19,066 nt of DNA from Agrocybe praecox (GCA_964017145.1 CAXHKQ010000331.1:1-19066); one strand, 5' to 3'; positions 1 to 9,787 are shown, counted from the stretch's first letter. Notes: generated by a model from the sequence alone, not told the origin. Numbers and translations: made by a program.

Positions 1-410
1 CACGGCCGATGCCCAAGTGCAGCGGCAGCAGCGAACGAGGACATTAAACAACACACATCATCTCACACACACACACAAACGTTAGGCGGTCGCACGCACA
101 AATACGCAGCATATGCGATATTATGATGCGATATAGCGCGCATATGAATGTGAATATTATTTAGTAGATTAGGCTGCCGCGAACGCACCGACCGAAACCG
201 TACCGAATGCGCACAACCACACAATCGCATACGGATTATTGTATGGTAAGGCACATACGCATACGAATATAGGCGAATGTTGACGAGGTTGTCCCAATCT
301 GAGCATAATACATGTGAGGTGAATATATGATTTTCTGGGAGCACGTTTGCGGAATATAATAAAATCATTCCATGAACAATCGTAGAGTATTATCAAATTT
401 GGATTGAATA
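1..410. other. Edge of a GC-rich island, no gene seen
   Basis: This stretch is moderately GC-rich with many CGCA, CACA and CGAC words, like the later islands, and becomes AT-rich after about 350. It holds a short (CA)7 run at 64-77. Open frames on the minus strand are short and rich in residues forced by the repeats (His, Thr, Val, Cys), so I do not call them genes. It may be the right end of a larger regulatory or untranslated region lying left of the window. Confidence 0.5.
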
Positions 411-608
411 AATATCAATACAATACAATGAATAGTCATATACAGGAACCCATAAAATAATAAATACACAATTTTGAATAGGTTTTTCGTGAGCAGTTTT
501 CTATTGAGTAGATTTGGGTTCCCTCATAAATTGCAGTAGATTCTCCTTGATCGAACCATACTACGACCCGGAATATAAAGTTTAAAACGTAACAAAACGC
601 AAATTAAA

Positions 609-1214
609 CAAGCATTTTTTTCAAATAATTTTTGAAATTATGTATCAATTGTGCACAATTTTAATATATTTAAATTAACTATAGGTACTTTGTCCTATGT
701 CGTCTGAGTGGTGTAGGTGATAGAGTGCTTGCCTCACGAGCGGGAGGTCCCGGGTTCGAATCTCGGGAGTGGGTGAAAGTTTTTGGTTTTCTCCACACGA
801 TGATCCACAGGAAGGATGTTAAATGTTGCCTAGGGTTACTCTTTAGAGCGATGTGCTAACCACATGTCATCTTTCAAACCCGAAACCGGTTACGAAGCTC
901 TGCTACTCTTCAAATACAAGTGGAGTATACAAGGGAGGTCAAGACCTACGGGTTGTAGCACCAAACATGATGATGACTTTGTCCTATGTACATCCAGTGC
1001 AAAGTTATATACTCACATCCAAACACGAAAAACCGTTTTTTAGGGGGACAATATTCGGTTTTACTCTCCATACAACAATCATAAATTCGTGATAGGCGTA
1101 GAGACTCTTCCTCTTCACTGGATTGTCTAATAAAAACATGCGTATACTCAAATGAAGGAGAATGGAATTGTGCGCAATTGATTCATAATTTTAAAAATTA
1201 TAAAAAATGCTTGT
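609..1214. mobile_element. Inverted-repeat element split by a SINE
   Basis: The segment 609-660 is close to the reverse complement of 1166-1213. Both arms carry an AAGCAT run of T or A, an ATAATT block and a CAATTGTGCRCAATT core; about 42 of 48 aligned positions agree with one 4-base gap. Removing the SINE and its duplicated target leaves an element of about 317 bp, typical of a non-autonomous DNA transposon (MITE). The outermost bases read ACAAGC and GCTTGT. I found no clear target-site duplication, so the exact ends and superfamily are unresolved. The centre outside the SINE has no coding potential. Confidence 0.6.
701..975 (+). mobile_element. Full-length tRNA-derived SINE, copy 1
   Basis: This is a non-autonomous retroposon whose left end resembles a tRNA. 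Positions 701-773 include an A-box-like segment (GTGTAGGTGATAGAGTG, 711-727), an anticodon-loop-like CTCACGA consistent with a tRNA-Val(CAC) ancestor, and a perfect B-box GGTTCGAATC at 753-762. CCGGG and CTCGG around it can form a T stem. A tRNA-unrelated body follows and ends in a short ATGATGATG tail. The insertion is flanked by an exact 14-bp duplication, ACTTTGTCCTATGT at 687-700 and 976-989, as expected for LINE-assisted retroposition. It sits inside an older inverted-repeat element. The family name is not assigned. Confidence 0.9.
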
Positions 1215-1249
1215 ATGTTTCATTAGTGCAATAATGGCATCATATACCA

Positions 1250-2290
1250 GTAGCGTGCGTTTAAGATTGGGATTATTTCGTCATATTCAAATGGCTATTA
1301 CAAGAAAACTATGGATCGAATTTTTGTGTATCATTAGCTAAACATGTACCCTATCTTCGTGCACATTTTGGATCCCACCCAAAAGGCCTTCTCCTCAAGC
1401 AATGAAAGCTATCCAGCGACCCATTTTTAGACTATCGCGAATGTTTCGGAGTGTAGGTGTGAAAGTATGTGTCCAATTGATTATAATGAATGCTCATCAG
1501 AAAACACCAGGTCTAAAGATTACAGCGGCGAAAATAGAGGCAAATGCTGAGTCAAGGAATCGTTTTATTGACAACTGAATGCGCACAAAATATGCGCAAG
1601 GAAATGTTGCTTGTTACTTCAAGCTAATCCTACATAAATACACTAATATAGGCTTTACACTTTGAACATTTATATTGTTGGATATTTGGTGATATCCAAG
1701 ATTTTTCGCGTACATGTTACTCAAAATATATACATTCATGATAATTATTTAACATCTGTTGCAAAATGCATTCGCTCGCACCCAGTTCTTCACTTCCTGC
1801 AAATGATAGTTTTTCGAAACAAACATAGACGTGTTCAACTGCTCAGTGTTATCGCTACTAACTCGTATTCGTCTAAAAAGTAGTTTAACGTTGAAGGTCA
1901 ATGTCTCGCCGTTCAAACGGTGTATAGCATGTCTATCTTAACCACCAAACGAACGCAGCAACGTCTGATTAACCAAATCCCAATATTGAACGCACCCTAC
2001 TGTTATATTATGCGTACCAAGAGGTTTTCCTTAGAGCATACTTAGCAACAGGCGAGACTTTTCTATAGTAATTTCCCTTTATACGAAACAATAATGATCG
2101 TTCAGCAAAACTGTATCATTGGATTTTTGAAACTATTATAGCAGGACGTACAAACGTGAAAAAGAAGATTACTAACATGGTTTGAACTCCAAATTTCGGG
2201 TCATATCCCCTATGCAGGCTTCTGCATAGCACTCTAGCTCACCACATCACCATCATCACAACATTCAACCAGCAATAATTTCGAAAACAT
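1250..2290. other. AT-rich stretch with no recognisable feature
   Basis: About 1 kb of AT-rich sequence without microsatellites, long frames or repeats that I can match elsewhere in the window. The small open frame at 1662-1883 is ordinary for AT-rich DNA. It may be old transposon debris, but I see no terminal repeats or transposase motifs to support that. Confidence 0.4.
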
Positions 2291-3180
2291 TGAGTCGTGC
2301 TGCCGCATTGTGGCGCCTCCGTCGTCATCGTCATGTGTGTGTATGTGTGCAATTACGCGCTGCCGCCAGAGCGCAGTAACTCAAGAAAGACCTTATCCGA
2401 TATTAAATATGTAATGTTGTGTTTGTGTGTTAGTTTTTTTGTTTCGTGTACACTACAGTCGCCGTGTGCTGGATATACAATATTATTCACAAGATCATGC
2501 CAGTCAAGGTTCGCGTTCGCATTTGCGTCGTTACACTGCGCCAGCCCGAAACATTTGCGACCGCACTCGCACAGCCGATAGATTCGATGAATGCAAAACA
2601 ATTTACGGTCGCCGAGCCACAGCAATCGCCATGGCCGCCGCTGCCGCCGTCACCGAAGTTGAAGTCGTGCCGCGTGCCGCATATTCTGCTAGGCACAATC
2701 GGTGGTCGGCCGGGCCAACAAATTGTGCTTCGGCGAAATGTTGTGTGTTTCATATTTCTACTACCAGTATGCGCATACCTCCATACTTTTATGATTGGCA
2801 TATGTAACAAGCGCGGCCTTTGAACACCAGCTCAACAACACCTCACGATGATGTGATGTGTATATTGTATAGTATGTACATTTTATTGCATGTGTGCTGG
2901 TCGGTCGATCGTGTCGGCTTATATGTCCGAGCGTGCGAGAACATCAAAAACTGCATTCGCTTTCGCCGCCACCGTCGTCGAAACAGCCTTGACTTTTGCA
3001 AGCACATTGCATGCACATTACACGCAAACGTACTTACAAACGTATACACCGACACAAAGTCGTGATTGTGCATCTCGCGGTTGATGTGTGCGGCTGCTGT
3101 TGGTGGTGGAATAGATCTATGCGGTAGGCTGATCCCCGGGGTACCGGGAGCAGAGACTCGCGGGTCTTGCTAGACTTGAG
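2290..3180. other. GC-rich low-complexity island 1
   Basis: A sharp rise in GC and CpG, with CGTCGTCATCG, TGTGTGTATGTGTG and GCCGCCGCTGCCGCC-type words. Many short frames overlap on both strands, which is expected from stop-poor trinucleotide repeats. A 58-codon ATG frame at 2631-2807 (beginning M-A-A-A-A-A-V-T-E) has a GCCATGG start context but matches nothing I know. The most economical reading is a regulatory or untranslated host segment. Confidence 0.45.
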
Positions 3181-5000
3181 ACCTTGATTTTGGAAATCGT
3201 TTTTTTTGAACACATTTTCAAAAGTTCTTCAACGATTTTTGTATATTTTTTTAGTTATGATGTTTTGTGTGCGATTCAATTACCAATCATTTGAATACAC
3301 CTGCTTCGCTCTAAGTCACACCAGTGTGAACCAAAGACGAAAAACGATTTATATTGCTTTGAGGATTTTTTATTTTTTTATCGTGTTCTCCAAAACGGAA
3401 CGGCTCCGCATGTCCAGCCTATGGCCTCTACCATACACATATTTCGCAAAAAAGTTGAGTAATTCCTGAATGAAGATGATTCGAATACATCGGCTCTGTC
3501 CAAGAACCAAGAACTAGTGTGGGTATTTTTATTTCGCTGACTGTAGGGTACGACGGGTAAATTTTTGCATACGGGTAATTTTTGCAGCCCCTTATTTCCT
3601 TCAATAACGAAGATATTCTGCTGAATTTTTTATATAATGTGTCTTTTATCAAAATCTTTCTATGAATATGGACTACGATCGTCTATGGCCTCTTATACAA
3701 AAGTTATAGCCCTATATGTGATTTTGGTGTGTTTTTGAATATTTATATTGAATTTGAATATTTCAGTGTTTTACGATAGTATGACAATCCACTAGTAATG
3801 GAGGTAATTCCTCAACAGGTACATGTTGGGCAATTTCTGCAAGGCTGCAACATATTTTACCTATATAACTTTTTTAACAAAAGATCATTTAAATATGTTG
3901 TTGAAGAGTCGAGAAGGTAGTGTGAACAATTATATCCGGCTTAAGCCTTACTTAAACATTCATCTGTAGCGAGAATTGAGTTTTCACATAATACAAATGT
4001 TTAGCAGAATCATCGTCTGATAAATTTTCTTTCAATTGCACTTTTCCGTTTTGAAATCGGATGCAAATTACGACCGCGGGACCTCCTCGCCCTTACTATG
4101 CAAAAAATAGCCCGTCATACTATATTATTCCGTGATGCAGACGATATGATTAACCTAATTCTGAGAGAATAAAAAAGAGTTTCATTAAATTTGTAGCAAA
4201 AAAGCTATACAACGCTTGAAGTTTACAGACTATCACGAATCAAACCACCAAATGCTTATTAATATTTCTTAATTTGATCCTCTAGTGCACAGACTGCCTG
4301 TAGGCGGACTGCACTTTGGGGACTTCAGCTCGAAAACTTTTCAAGATTTGTTCCATAAAGCTGATAGAAGCCTCAACAATATTCGATAAACTGTTTCAAC
4401 GTAGTGAGTGCGGTTTGCCTACGGTGGCCGTTTGAAATTCAAACTGATGGAATAGTGAAAATAAGTTATTTTTTGGCTGACACACGATTTTAAATAATAG
4501 AAATAAAATAGTCAAAACAGTCAAAATGAGATATAAAATATTGTTTTGTGTAGGGGTATTTGTCAACTACCATCAGAAAAAAATATATATTGGAACAAAA
4601 TCAAAGTGTTCGAAGTGGGGTCCATAAAACGGAGTCCATCTGTAGGCGGACTTGTGAACTTAGCTCATCTTCATTATTACAAGTATAATTGGTAAACGGA
4701 TGGGCCTAGAGCTGCGATCCAGGTATTAAATGAAAGGTGAAAAATAAGAAATGATAATTTATTGAAAAAACATGAAAACATAAATTGTAGATTTTATTTT
4801 TTTGTCTTCTTGTAAGCATTATGAACTTGTCAGGCAGCCCGGTGGTCGTTCCCGACTTTTTTTTTGTTCGATGCAAGAATGTTGGGAACTGTCATGCAAC
4901 AGCGCCTCATCATATTTAATATGCGCAAGAATAAAGTATTTGTTATGTTTATATGTTTTTTTATATTACATATTATACTCGATTAAGTCGAACTCCCAAG
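3180..5000. other. AT-rich stretch, only a short direct repeat
   Basis: Nearly 2 kb of AT-rich sequence with no credible gene. The 13-mer CTGTAGGCGGACT occurs at 4298-4310 and again at 4640-4652. A near-duplicated CGGGTAAWTTTTTGCA pair lies at about 3555-3590. Such words, together with phrases like AAATGAAAGG near 4729, are common in decayed DNA transposons, but no element ends can be fixed. Confidence 0.4.
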
Positions 5001-6210
5001 TCGCGGTACCGCAAGCCTTCATTTGAACCTGCGAGTGGATTTTCGCGCGTGTTTGGGAAACCAGTTGCCAGACTCGATCTTTAAGCCACACGAATGCAAG
5101 TCGTCGTCGTCAATGATTCTGCCTTGACGAACATAATCCGACGACTGTGAGCCGCGCGCGCGAGATGCACACACACGCGAAGATTTACACATTACTATGA
5201 GCGGCCCCAGAGCCTCTCGAAATGTGCGCTTCGCCAGCGCAGAAGATAATGACTATAACACGTACGAAAATGTCACTGCATGGTGTGTGTGACTAGCCAG
5301 CCAGATGAATTTGTTATATTGCGACGCCAGCAGTGTGCCAATGCCCGTGCATTATTGCGAATTCAAATTGAACATGCTGCGAGCGATGCACGCAGCAGCA
5401 GCATATTCAATTAACAACTTCGCTTGCAATGCATTGTGTTTATATTTTTGCCAGCAGTCCCGCACCAGACCTACAGACTCCCTTCGAAATTCCAGCGAAC
5501 TAACGAAATGCTTCTCTAAAAATGCCAACCAAATTGAGGCCATATAGTTTGACGGCAGCTGCCCACGCCCGTCCGACCGTCCGTCCGTCCGAAGCGAATA
5601 TATTATGAACATGTTGCGCATGCAGCCAGCGCACATCGTGGATTCTATGCAGACGGCATAAATAAGAGTTGACGTGCAGGGGTTGAGGGGAGGGGGTGTT
5701 CGGTTGGGCAGAACCTGTTGGACGTCGAATGCAAATTCGACGTTGCTTATATTTGCTGCTCTGCTGTACGAAACGCATCCTCGTTCCAGCATCGCGCCAC
5801 CACCTCAACTATAGTAGTGGTAGTAGTAGACCACACTGCCACCACCCAGCCAACTGCTTCCTCGTTGCCGTCGTGGTCGAAAGCAGACGCCGCTCGTCCT
5901 ATGTCTATGTTGTCCTCGATGCTGCTGCCACGTCGTCGTCCGGCTATGTACCGAAGAGAAAACCGACACACACACGGCTGTCGTCTGTAAGTCTGCACAC
6001 ACAGCAACCCAATGCTGGTGACAATTTTCGGAGCACATTTACGCATACGACATACCCTACTGCCACTGCATATATGCTGCAGCACCAGATTCCGAGCTCC
6101 ACGTCCTCACACCGCCCTGGCCTGGTGTGTGCATTGAACACCCGAAATTGTCGTACAGAAGTGTGGCCAGCGCGCTACCACCCACTTTCCACCCGCCTTC
6201 GCCTTCGTTG

Positions 6211-6232
6211 ATGCTGCTGCTGCTGCTGCTGC
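6211..6232. repeat. (CTG)n microsatellite
   Basis: About seven CTG/GCT units. It is read as Gln codons on the minus strand and Leu or Cys on the plus strand, which explains the homopolymeric open frames here. Confidence 0.95.
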
Positions 6233-6288
6233 ACGCTCAGGGCTATGTAATACACTTTGGCACTGGCTGATGGTGGTGGTGCACTCTC

Positions 6289-6309
6289 CACACACACACA
6301 CACACACAC
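6289..6309. repeat. (CA)n microsatellite
   Basis: An uninterrupted CA run of about ten units, followed by CGACGACG. Confidence 0.95.
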
Positions 6310-6477
6310 GACGACGAAAGAGAGTCGCACCATCGTACACACAAACGTTCCGCAAAAAACTCGGCAACTTCTTCTCCACTCCACTCCGCGTGCGAGCGTG
6401 CAAGCGTCGCAACGAAACGCTTAACTTGGTGCTTTCGTTTTGCGGCCAGCTTAGCAGCAGCGGCAGCAGCAGCAGCT

Positions 6478-6520
6478 CGTGGTGATGGTGTGCGGCATAC
6501 CGTAGCACACCATCACCGCG
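6478..6520. other. Near-perfect 16-bp inverted repeat (hairpin)
   Basis: GGTGATGGTGTGC at 6481-6493 is exactly complementary to GCACACCATCACC at 6505-6517. The flanking CGT and GCG extend the stem to 16 bp with one G-U pair. The loop is 11 bases (6494-6504). It would fold stably in RNA or extrude as a cruciform. The total of 43 bases is short for an animal microRNA precursor, and the arms do not extend further. Its role is unknown. Confidence 0.8.
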
Positions 6521-6794
6521 TCGCTCGTAGAATAGAGCTCGGCTGGGGCGACGGTTGGGCGACGACGCCAACCAACACCGACGACGCCGACGACGACGAA
6601 GGCAGCCGGCGAGAAAATGGTGCGAGCCAAATCGTGGGAGGGTGACCAGGGAAATGAATATGTAATGTTCGATTTATTATAAGGCACCATTTTAAGGAAC
6701 ATATTTAAATGTGATTCAAAATATGTACATATACCAGTAGTATGCATTTGATATTGCAAAAACCGCGATATAGAGCTGTATCTTCGTGAGGACT

Positions 6795-6879
6795 GCAGCC
6801 CTGCTACTCTTCAAATACAAATGGAGTATACAAGGGAGGTCAAGACCTTCGGGTTGTAGCACCAAAACATGATGATGAT
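6795..6879 (+). mobile_element. 5'-truncated SINE, copy 3
   Basis: This segment matches the last third of the SINE at 701-975 with only a few differences: the CTGCTACTCTTCAAATACAA block, GGAGTATACAAGGGAGGTCA, the GGTTGTAGCACC block and an ATGATGATG tail. The tRNA-like head and central body are missing, as is typical of 5' truncation during target-primed reverse transcription. No clear target duplication is visible. Confidence 0.85.
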
Positions 6880-7548
6880 CATAGATTCCTAGATCCCAGT
6901 ACATTGATTGGAGGCGATTTATCGTAAGGAAAACACCATAAACACACATGAGGCACACATGTTGACCAATGTTGAAACTATCCAACAAAAATGCCTTACC
7001 AAGATACAACTCCGACATCGCGCAGCCGCGATTTCATATCCACTTCCCTGGCTAACCATTACCAACGAACATTCGACGACGCTGGCTGGCACCAGCGTGT
7101 TCGCACCAGCTGGGCGCTCTTTCGGTGCGTCGCTGCTCGCTGCTTCGACGGTGCTTCTGCTCCAGCCAGATATTTTTTCTTTCGTACCGCCACCCGCGCG
7201 CGCCAGTCAGCCAGCGGCTGGCGCGCCCGTCTCACAATGTTTTCGTCGTCGTCGTCGTCGAGCCACCGCTGCCAGGCCAGGCCAGGCCAGGCTGCTCGTT
7301 TGCTGCGCGCTGGTGCATTTCTGGAGTACATAGCAGCGACGAAGCAGCGAAGGGCGGGTGGTGTTTTTCGCCAGAGATATTCGGTCTCTGGCGTCGTCGT
7401 CGTCGTCGTTGCTGACGCAGCAGCGAGCATAGCGTCGGTCGGTCGCTCGGTTTTTAGGGGGTGGTGCACGCTCGCGAGCGCTCGCCGAGCAAAGGAACCG
7501 AAATATTTACTTCACACATTTGAAACGAAAAAAGCGCACCGAAGGTTC

Positions 7549-7571
7549 GCTGCTGCTGCTGCTGCTGCTGC
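7549..7571. repeat. (GCT)n microsatellite
   Basis: Seven to eight GCT units, followed by GCACACC as in the similar run at 6211-6232. Confidence 0.95.
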
Positions 7572-7689
7572 ACACCAACGCACAACCAACGTCGGTGCAC
7601 ATATACAAGCGCGTCTTATGTGTTTTGTTCCGCGTCGTATGTAGCTAGCTAGCTAGGTGCGAAGCGAGAAGGAAGTGTTGGTGATGCAA

Positions 7690-7697
7690 TATAAAAG
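7690..7697 (+). promoter_or_regulatory. TATA box candidate
   Basis: TATAAAAG is a perfect match to the eukaryotic TATA consensus. It lies 66 bp before an ATG at 7756 and about 100 bp before a strong GTAAGT splice donor at 7790. A start site 25-31 bp downstream would fall near 7715-7721; the nearest TCA-type initiator (7731-7733) is a little too far. Confidence 0.4.
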
Positions 7698-7755
7698 TTG
7701 AGTGTGCCCGTGTCTGTGCGTGTGCGATGCTCAATTTTGCCCAGAATGTGCGAAT

Positions 7756-8195
7756 ATGCTCGCATTTTTTTCGGCTCTCTTCGCCCTTTGTAAGTTCGAA
7801 GTGAATGACATCAGACCAACAAAAAAATCATCGATTGGTTGCGTTCAACGCCGAAGAATGCCGCCCGAGAACATGCAGGCCAAAGGCAAACATATTGACC
7901 TCCTCCTCTGCCACCTTGCGACACGCACCCCTCCCTCCCACACAAGCATCTCTCAGTCCAGTGCATCCGCAGAGAGGTGATCGAACTTGTTGGTTCCGAC
8001 GACGACGACGATTTGGGACGACGACGACGAGAGGAATACATACAATCGCCACACCATTGCCGCACGTGTGTGTTGGTTGTTTGTATACAAGTGCTGATGG
8101 GCGACTATGTCGTCAACCTCCTCCACACGGGGATCACGGGGCGCAACATGCAGCCTGAGCCAGCGCAGCCGACCACCATTGGCATCGATTACTAA
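7756..8195 (+). CDS. Possible two-exon small secreted peptide gene
   Basis: Unrecognised. An ATG at 7756 opens a hydrophobic stretch, MLAFFSALFAL, that stops at a GTAAGT donor (7790-7795). Joining it to an acceptor ending ATACAAG at 8091 gives a 302-bp intron and keeps the frame. The second exon adds Leu-Leu-Met-Gly-Asp-Tyr and runs to TAA at 8193-8195, for 45 residues. The N-terminus would then look like a signal peptide, although it lacks the usual positive charge. From Gly-8100 onward, 26 of 31 codons end in G or C, which suggests coding. A TATA box lies upstream and three AATAAA signals downstream at 8614-8638. Signal peptides split by an early intron are common in insect secreted proteins. 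Weaknesses: the acceptor is AAG with a T/G-rich tract, the product is short, and no family is recognised. Unspliced, the same ATG reads 74 codons to 7980, with the same hydrophobic start. Confidence 0.25.
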
Positions 8196-8613
8196 GCTGC
8201 TGCCCGACGACTATTACATTGTTCATTATGTCCCAGGAAAACTTGGTGTTCTGGTGTCACCACACTCGAATCGATATCATTTTCCGGCAGTGCCAACTTT
8301 TAAATGAAGAATTTTACATTTTCATGACATTTCATAGATTAGTTTGAATGTTATGTCGTTCATTATAACACGCGGTTCGTCGAATAAGCTCTAATAGTGA
8401 AGATATCATTCAGTTTCTAGATGTAGCACTGTTTTTTTTATGGGAAAAGTGCGGCTGGAGCCTAAACATGTTATATTTCGTTCGGTCCAGGTTCTTCACC
8501 AGCCAAAACAAAAAACGCAATTGTTTTTTTATCTTCAGAAACTCCGTACCTGCCCTATGGGCACCGAAGAGATAAGCACAGTTCACAGTGGACGTTTCAA
8601 TGGCGAAAACTGC

Positions 8614-8638
8614 AATAAATAAATTCGAAAACAATAAA
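8614..8638 (+). promoter_or_regulatory. Cluster of three AATAAA poly(A) signals
   Basis: AATAAA occurs at 8614-8619, 8618-8623 and 8633-8638, about 420 bp after the stop at 8195. A GGTTGGAGG segment follows. This is a reasonable 3' end for a transcript starting near 7720, but AATAAA is frequent in AT-rich DNA. Confidence 0.3.
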
Positions 8639-8726
8639 GGTTGGAGGCAGAAGAATTCTGATTACCTAATACTACAGGGTGATCACTTTACGACTAACTA
8701 TTCGATTATGCAAAAGTGTATTTAAC

Positions 8727-8926
8727 GGTGCCGGGTACTGAAGTCAATGTAACTAATGTCAATTGCCATAAAAACTCACTATAATTGTTATAATTATTTA
8801 CGATAAACGGGGAGTTTTACGACAAAATCTAGATTATATTCCCTTTGAGTCTGAACCCGGAGTTTTAGTTATAGTGAGTTTTACGGTCAACTGACATTAG
8901 TTACAATGACTTAAGTACACGGCCCC
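8727..8926. mobile_element. 200-bp MITE with long terminal inverted repeats
   Basis: The left arm 8727-8783 and right arm 8870-8926 are inverted copies of about 57 bp, roughly 83% identical. Both contain GTAACTAATGTCA and CTCACTATA blocks. The outermost bases read GGTGCCG and GGGGCCG. GTATTTAAC stands directly outside both ends (8718-8726 and 8927-8935), giving a target duplication of 7 to 9 bp depending on where the termini are placed. A 7-bp reading makes the ends start CGG, and an 8-bp target would suit a hAT-like or P-like element. No coding capacity. The family is unassigned. Confidence 0.85.
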
Positions 8927-9311
8927 GTATTTAACAATGGTTTGTGAGTTTATCACGTAGAAAACACCCCCGATTTACTTTATTCCAATACCATGTCGAA
9001 AATAACCATAACTACCCATTTTTCCTTGTTATTGTTCATCTTATTTGGAAAACTTTAGCTATGAAGAATGCTGCATACTCATGTTAGTGAATAGATTTTT
9101 AAACTAAATGGTTTTGGTATTTCTTGATTTGGACATCCGACGATGCATATTCACTTTCTCAAAATGACTGAATTTTAGAAACGCTGAAGGATAGCGACAT
9201 TTTTCGATAATTGGTCAGCTTTTGTCAGAAAAATCGATGATTCGAAAAAACTCAAAAAAATCACATTCAACAAAATCGACAAAATGTCCATAACACTAGA
9301 CAATAACCAAT

Positions 9312-9729
9312 ATTACCGGCCTTCTGTATAGCCTTTTCTGACGTGTTTTAATCTCCTAATCACGAATTCGACATGGCCTCAGTCATTTGCGGATATCTCA
9401 TGTTTGAGTTTGTCTAGGCCGATCTGCCGCACATCAAATGAAAGCTAATTAAAAATGCTATAATTTATGTTGATATTGTTTTTGACTAGTGTCTATAGTT
9501 CCAGCGTTACCGTGCAACAAAAGTGAAAATTAGGTTAAAAGTGCAAAAATGACTGGAAAAAATCACACGAACATTTTTTTAGTTGCGAAATCGACAATTA
9601 CTTTAATTTTTTATAAAATAGTCTAGTACGCAAATATCTTCAAAAGCTATCCATCGATCTTTTTTTTGCCGAATTCGTGATTAGGAGATAAAAGCACATT
9701 AGAAAAGTCTATACAGTAGGTCAGTAAAT
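9312..9729. mobile_element. Inverted-repeat element of about 418 bp
   Basis: The segment 9312-9369 is inverted at about 9671-9729. Both arms carry CTGTATAG, a CTTTTCT block, TCTCCTAATCACGAATTCG and similar outer bases (ATTAC against ATTTAC). The interior contains CGCACATCAAATGAAAG, a phrase I associate with insect DNA transposons. A CACTGTGTCAC word read on the minus strand just outside the right arm (about 9748-9760) could be the true terminus, with a diverged partner on the left. No target duplication is resolved and there is no open frame of note. Confidence 0.7.
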
Positions 9730-9787
9730 GTCATGACCTAATTTTTGTGACACAGTGTAATTTATGAATTGTCCTATGATATGTGGT

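Larger units (their letters stand above)
5000..6650. other. GC-rich microsatellite island 2
   Basis: A CpG-rich island with a CCGT run at 5571-5592, CTG repeats at 6211-6232, a CA run at 6289-6309, a CAG-rich segment near 6455-6476 and CGACGACGC words near 6570-6600. Open frames of 100-170 codons occur on both strands but mostly lack ATG starts and encode poly-Gln, poly-Ser or poly-Ala from the repeats. A CATAAATA word at 5657 is only a weak TATA candidate. I read this as a regulatory or untranslated region. Confidence 0.45.
7010..8200. other. GC-rich microsatellite island 3
   Basis: The densest repeat island: TCG runs at 7243-7261 and 7391-7410, GCCAG tandem units at 7271-7291, GCT repeats at 7549-7571, TAGC units at 7641-7655 and CGA runs at 7996-8031. 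A 9-bp inverted repeat (7198-7206 with 7218-7226) and a 12-bp palindrome (7469-7480) are also present. The 217-codon ATG frame at 6991-7644 has an AACAAAAATG start context but is built largely from the repeats (poly-Ser, poly-Val, poly-Ala). The right half contains the TATA box and split-ORF candidate described separately. Confidence 0.5.

Noticed and set aside
701..775. A functional tRNA gene
   Set aside because: The A and B boxes are clear, but the acceptor arms do not pair and the segment continues into a SINE body with a target-site duplication.
3131..3150. Cloning-vector polylinker (GATCCCCGGGGTACCGGGAG)
   Set aside because: It resembles a BamHI-SmaI-KpnI linker but has extra bases, and the flanks are ordinary genomic sequence on both sides.
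5099..5146. Hairpin from AGTCGTCG and CGACGACT with an inner TCGTCAA/TTGACGA stem
   Set aside because: It depends on CGT/ACG triplet repeats and has an 8-base bulge on one side.
5352..6571. Overlapping 100-170 codon frames on both strands of island 2
   Set aside because: They overlap one another, mostly lack ATG, and their residue bias follows the CTG, CA and CGA repeats.
7198..7226. A microRNA-like hairpin (9-bp stem)
   Set aside because: The stem is GC-only, short and made of repeated CGCG and CCAG words.
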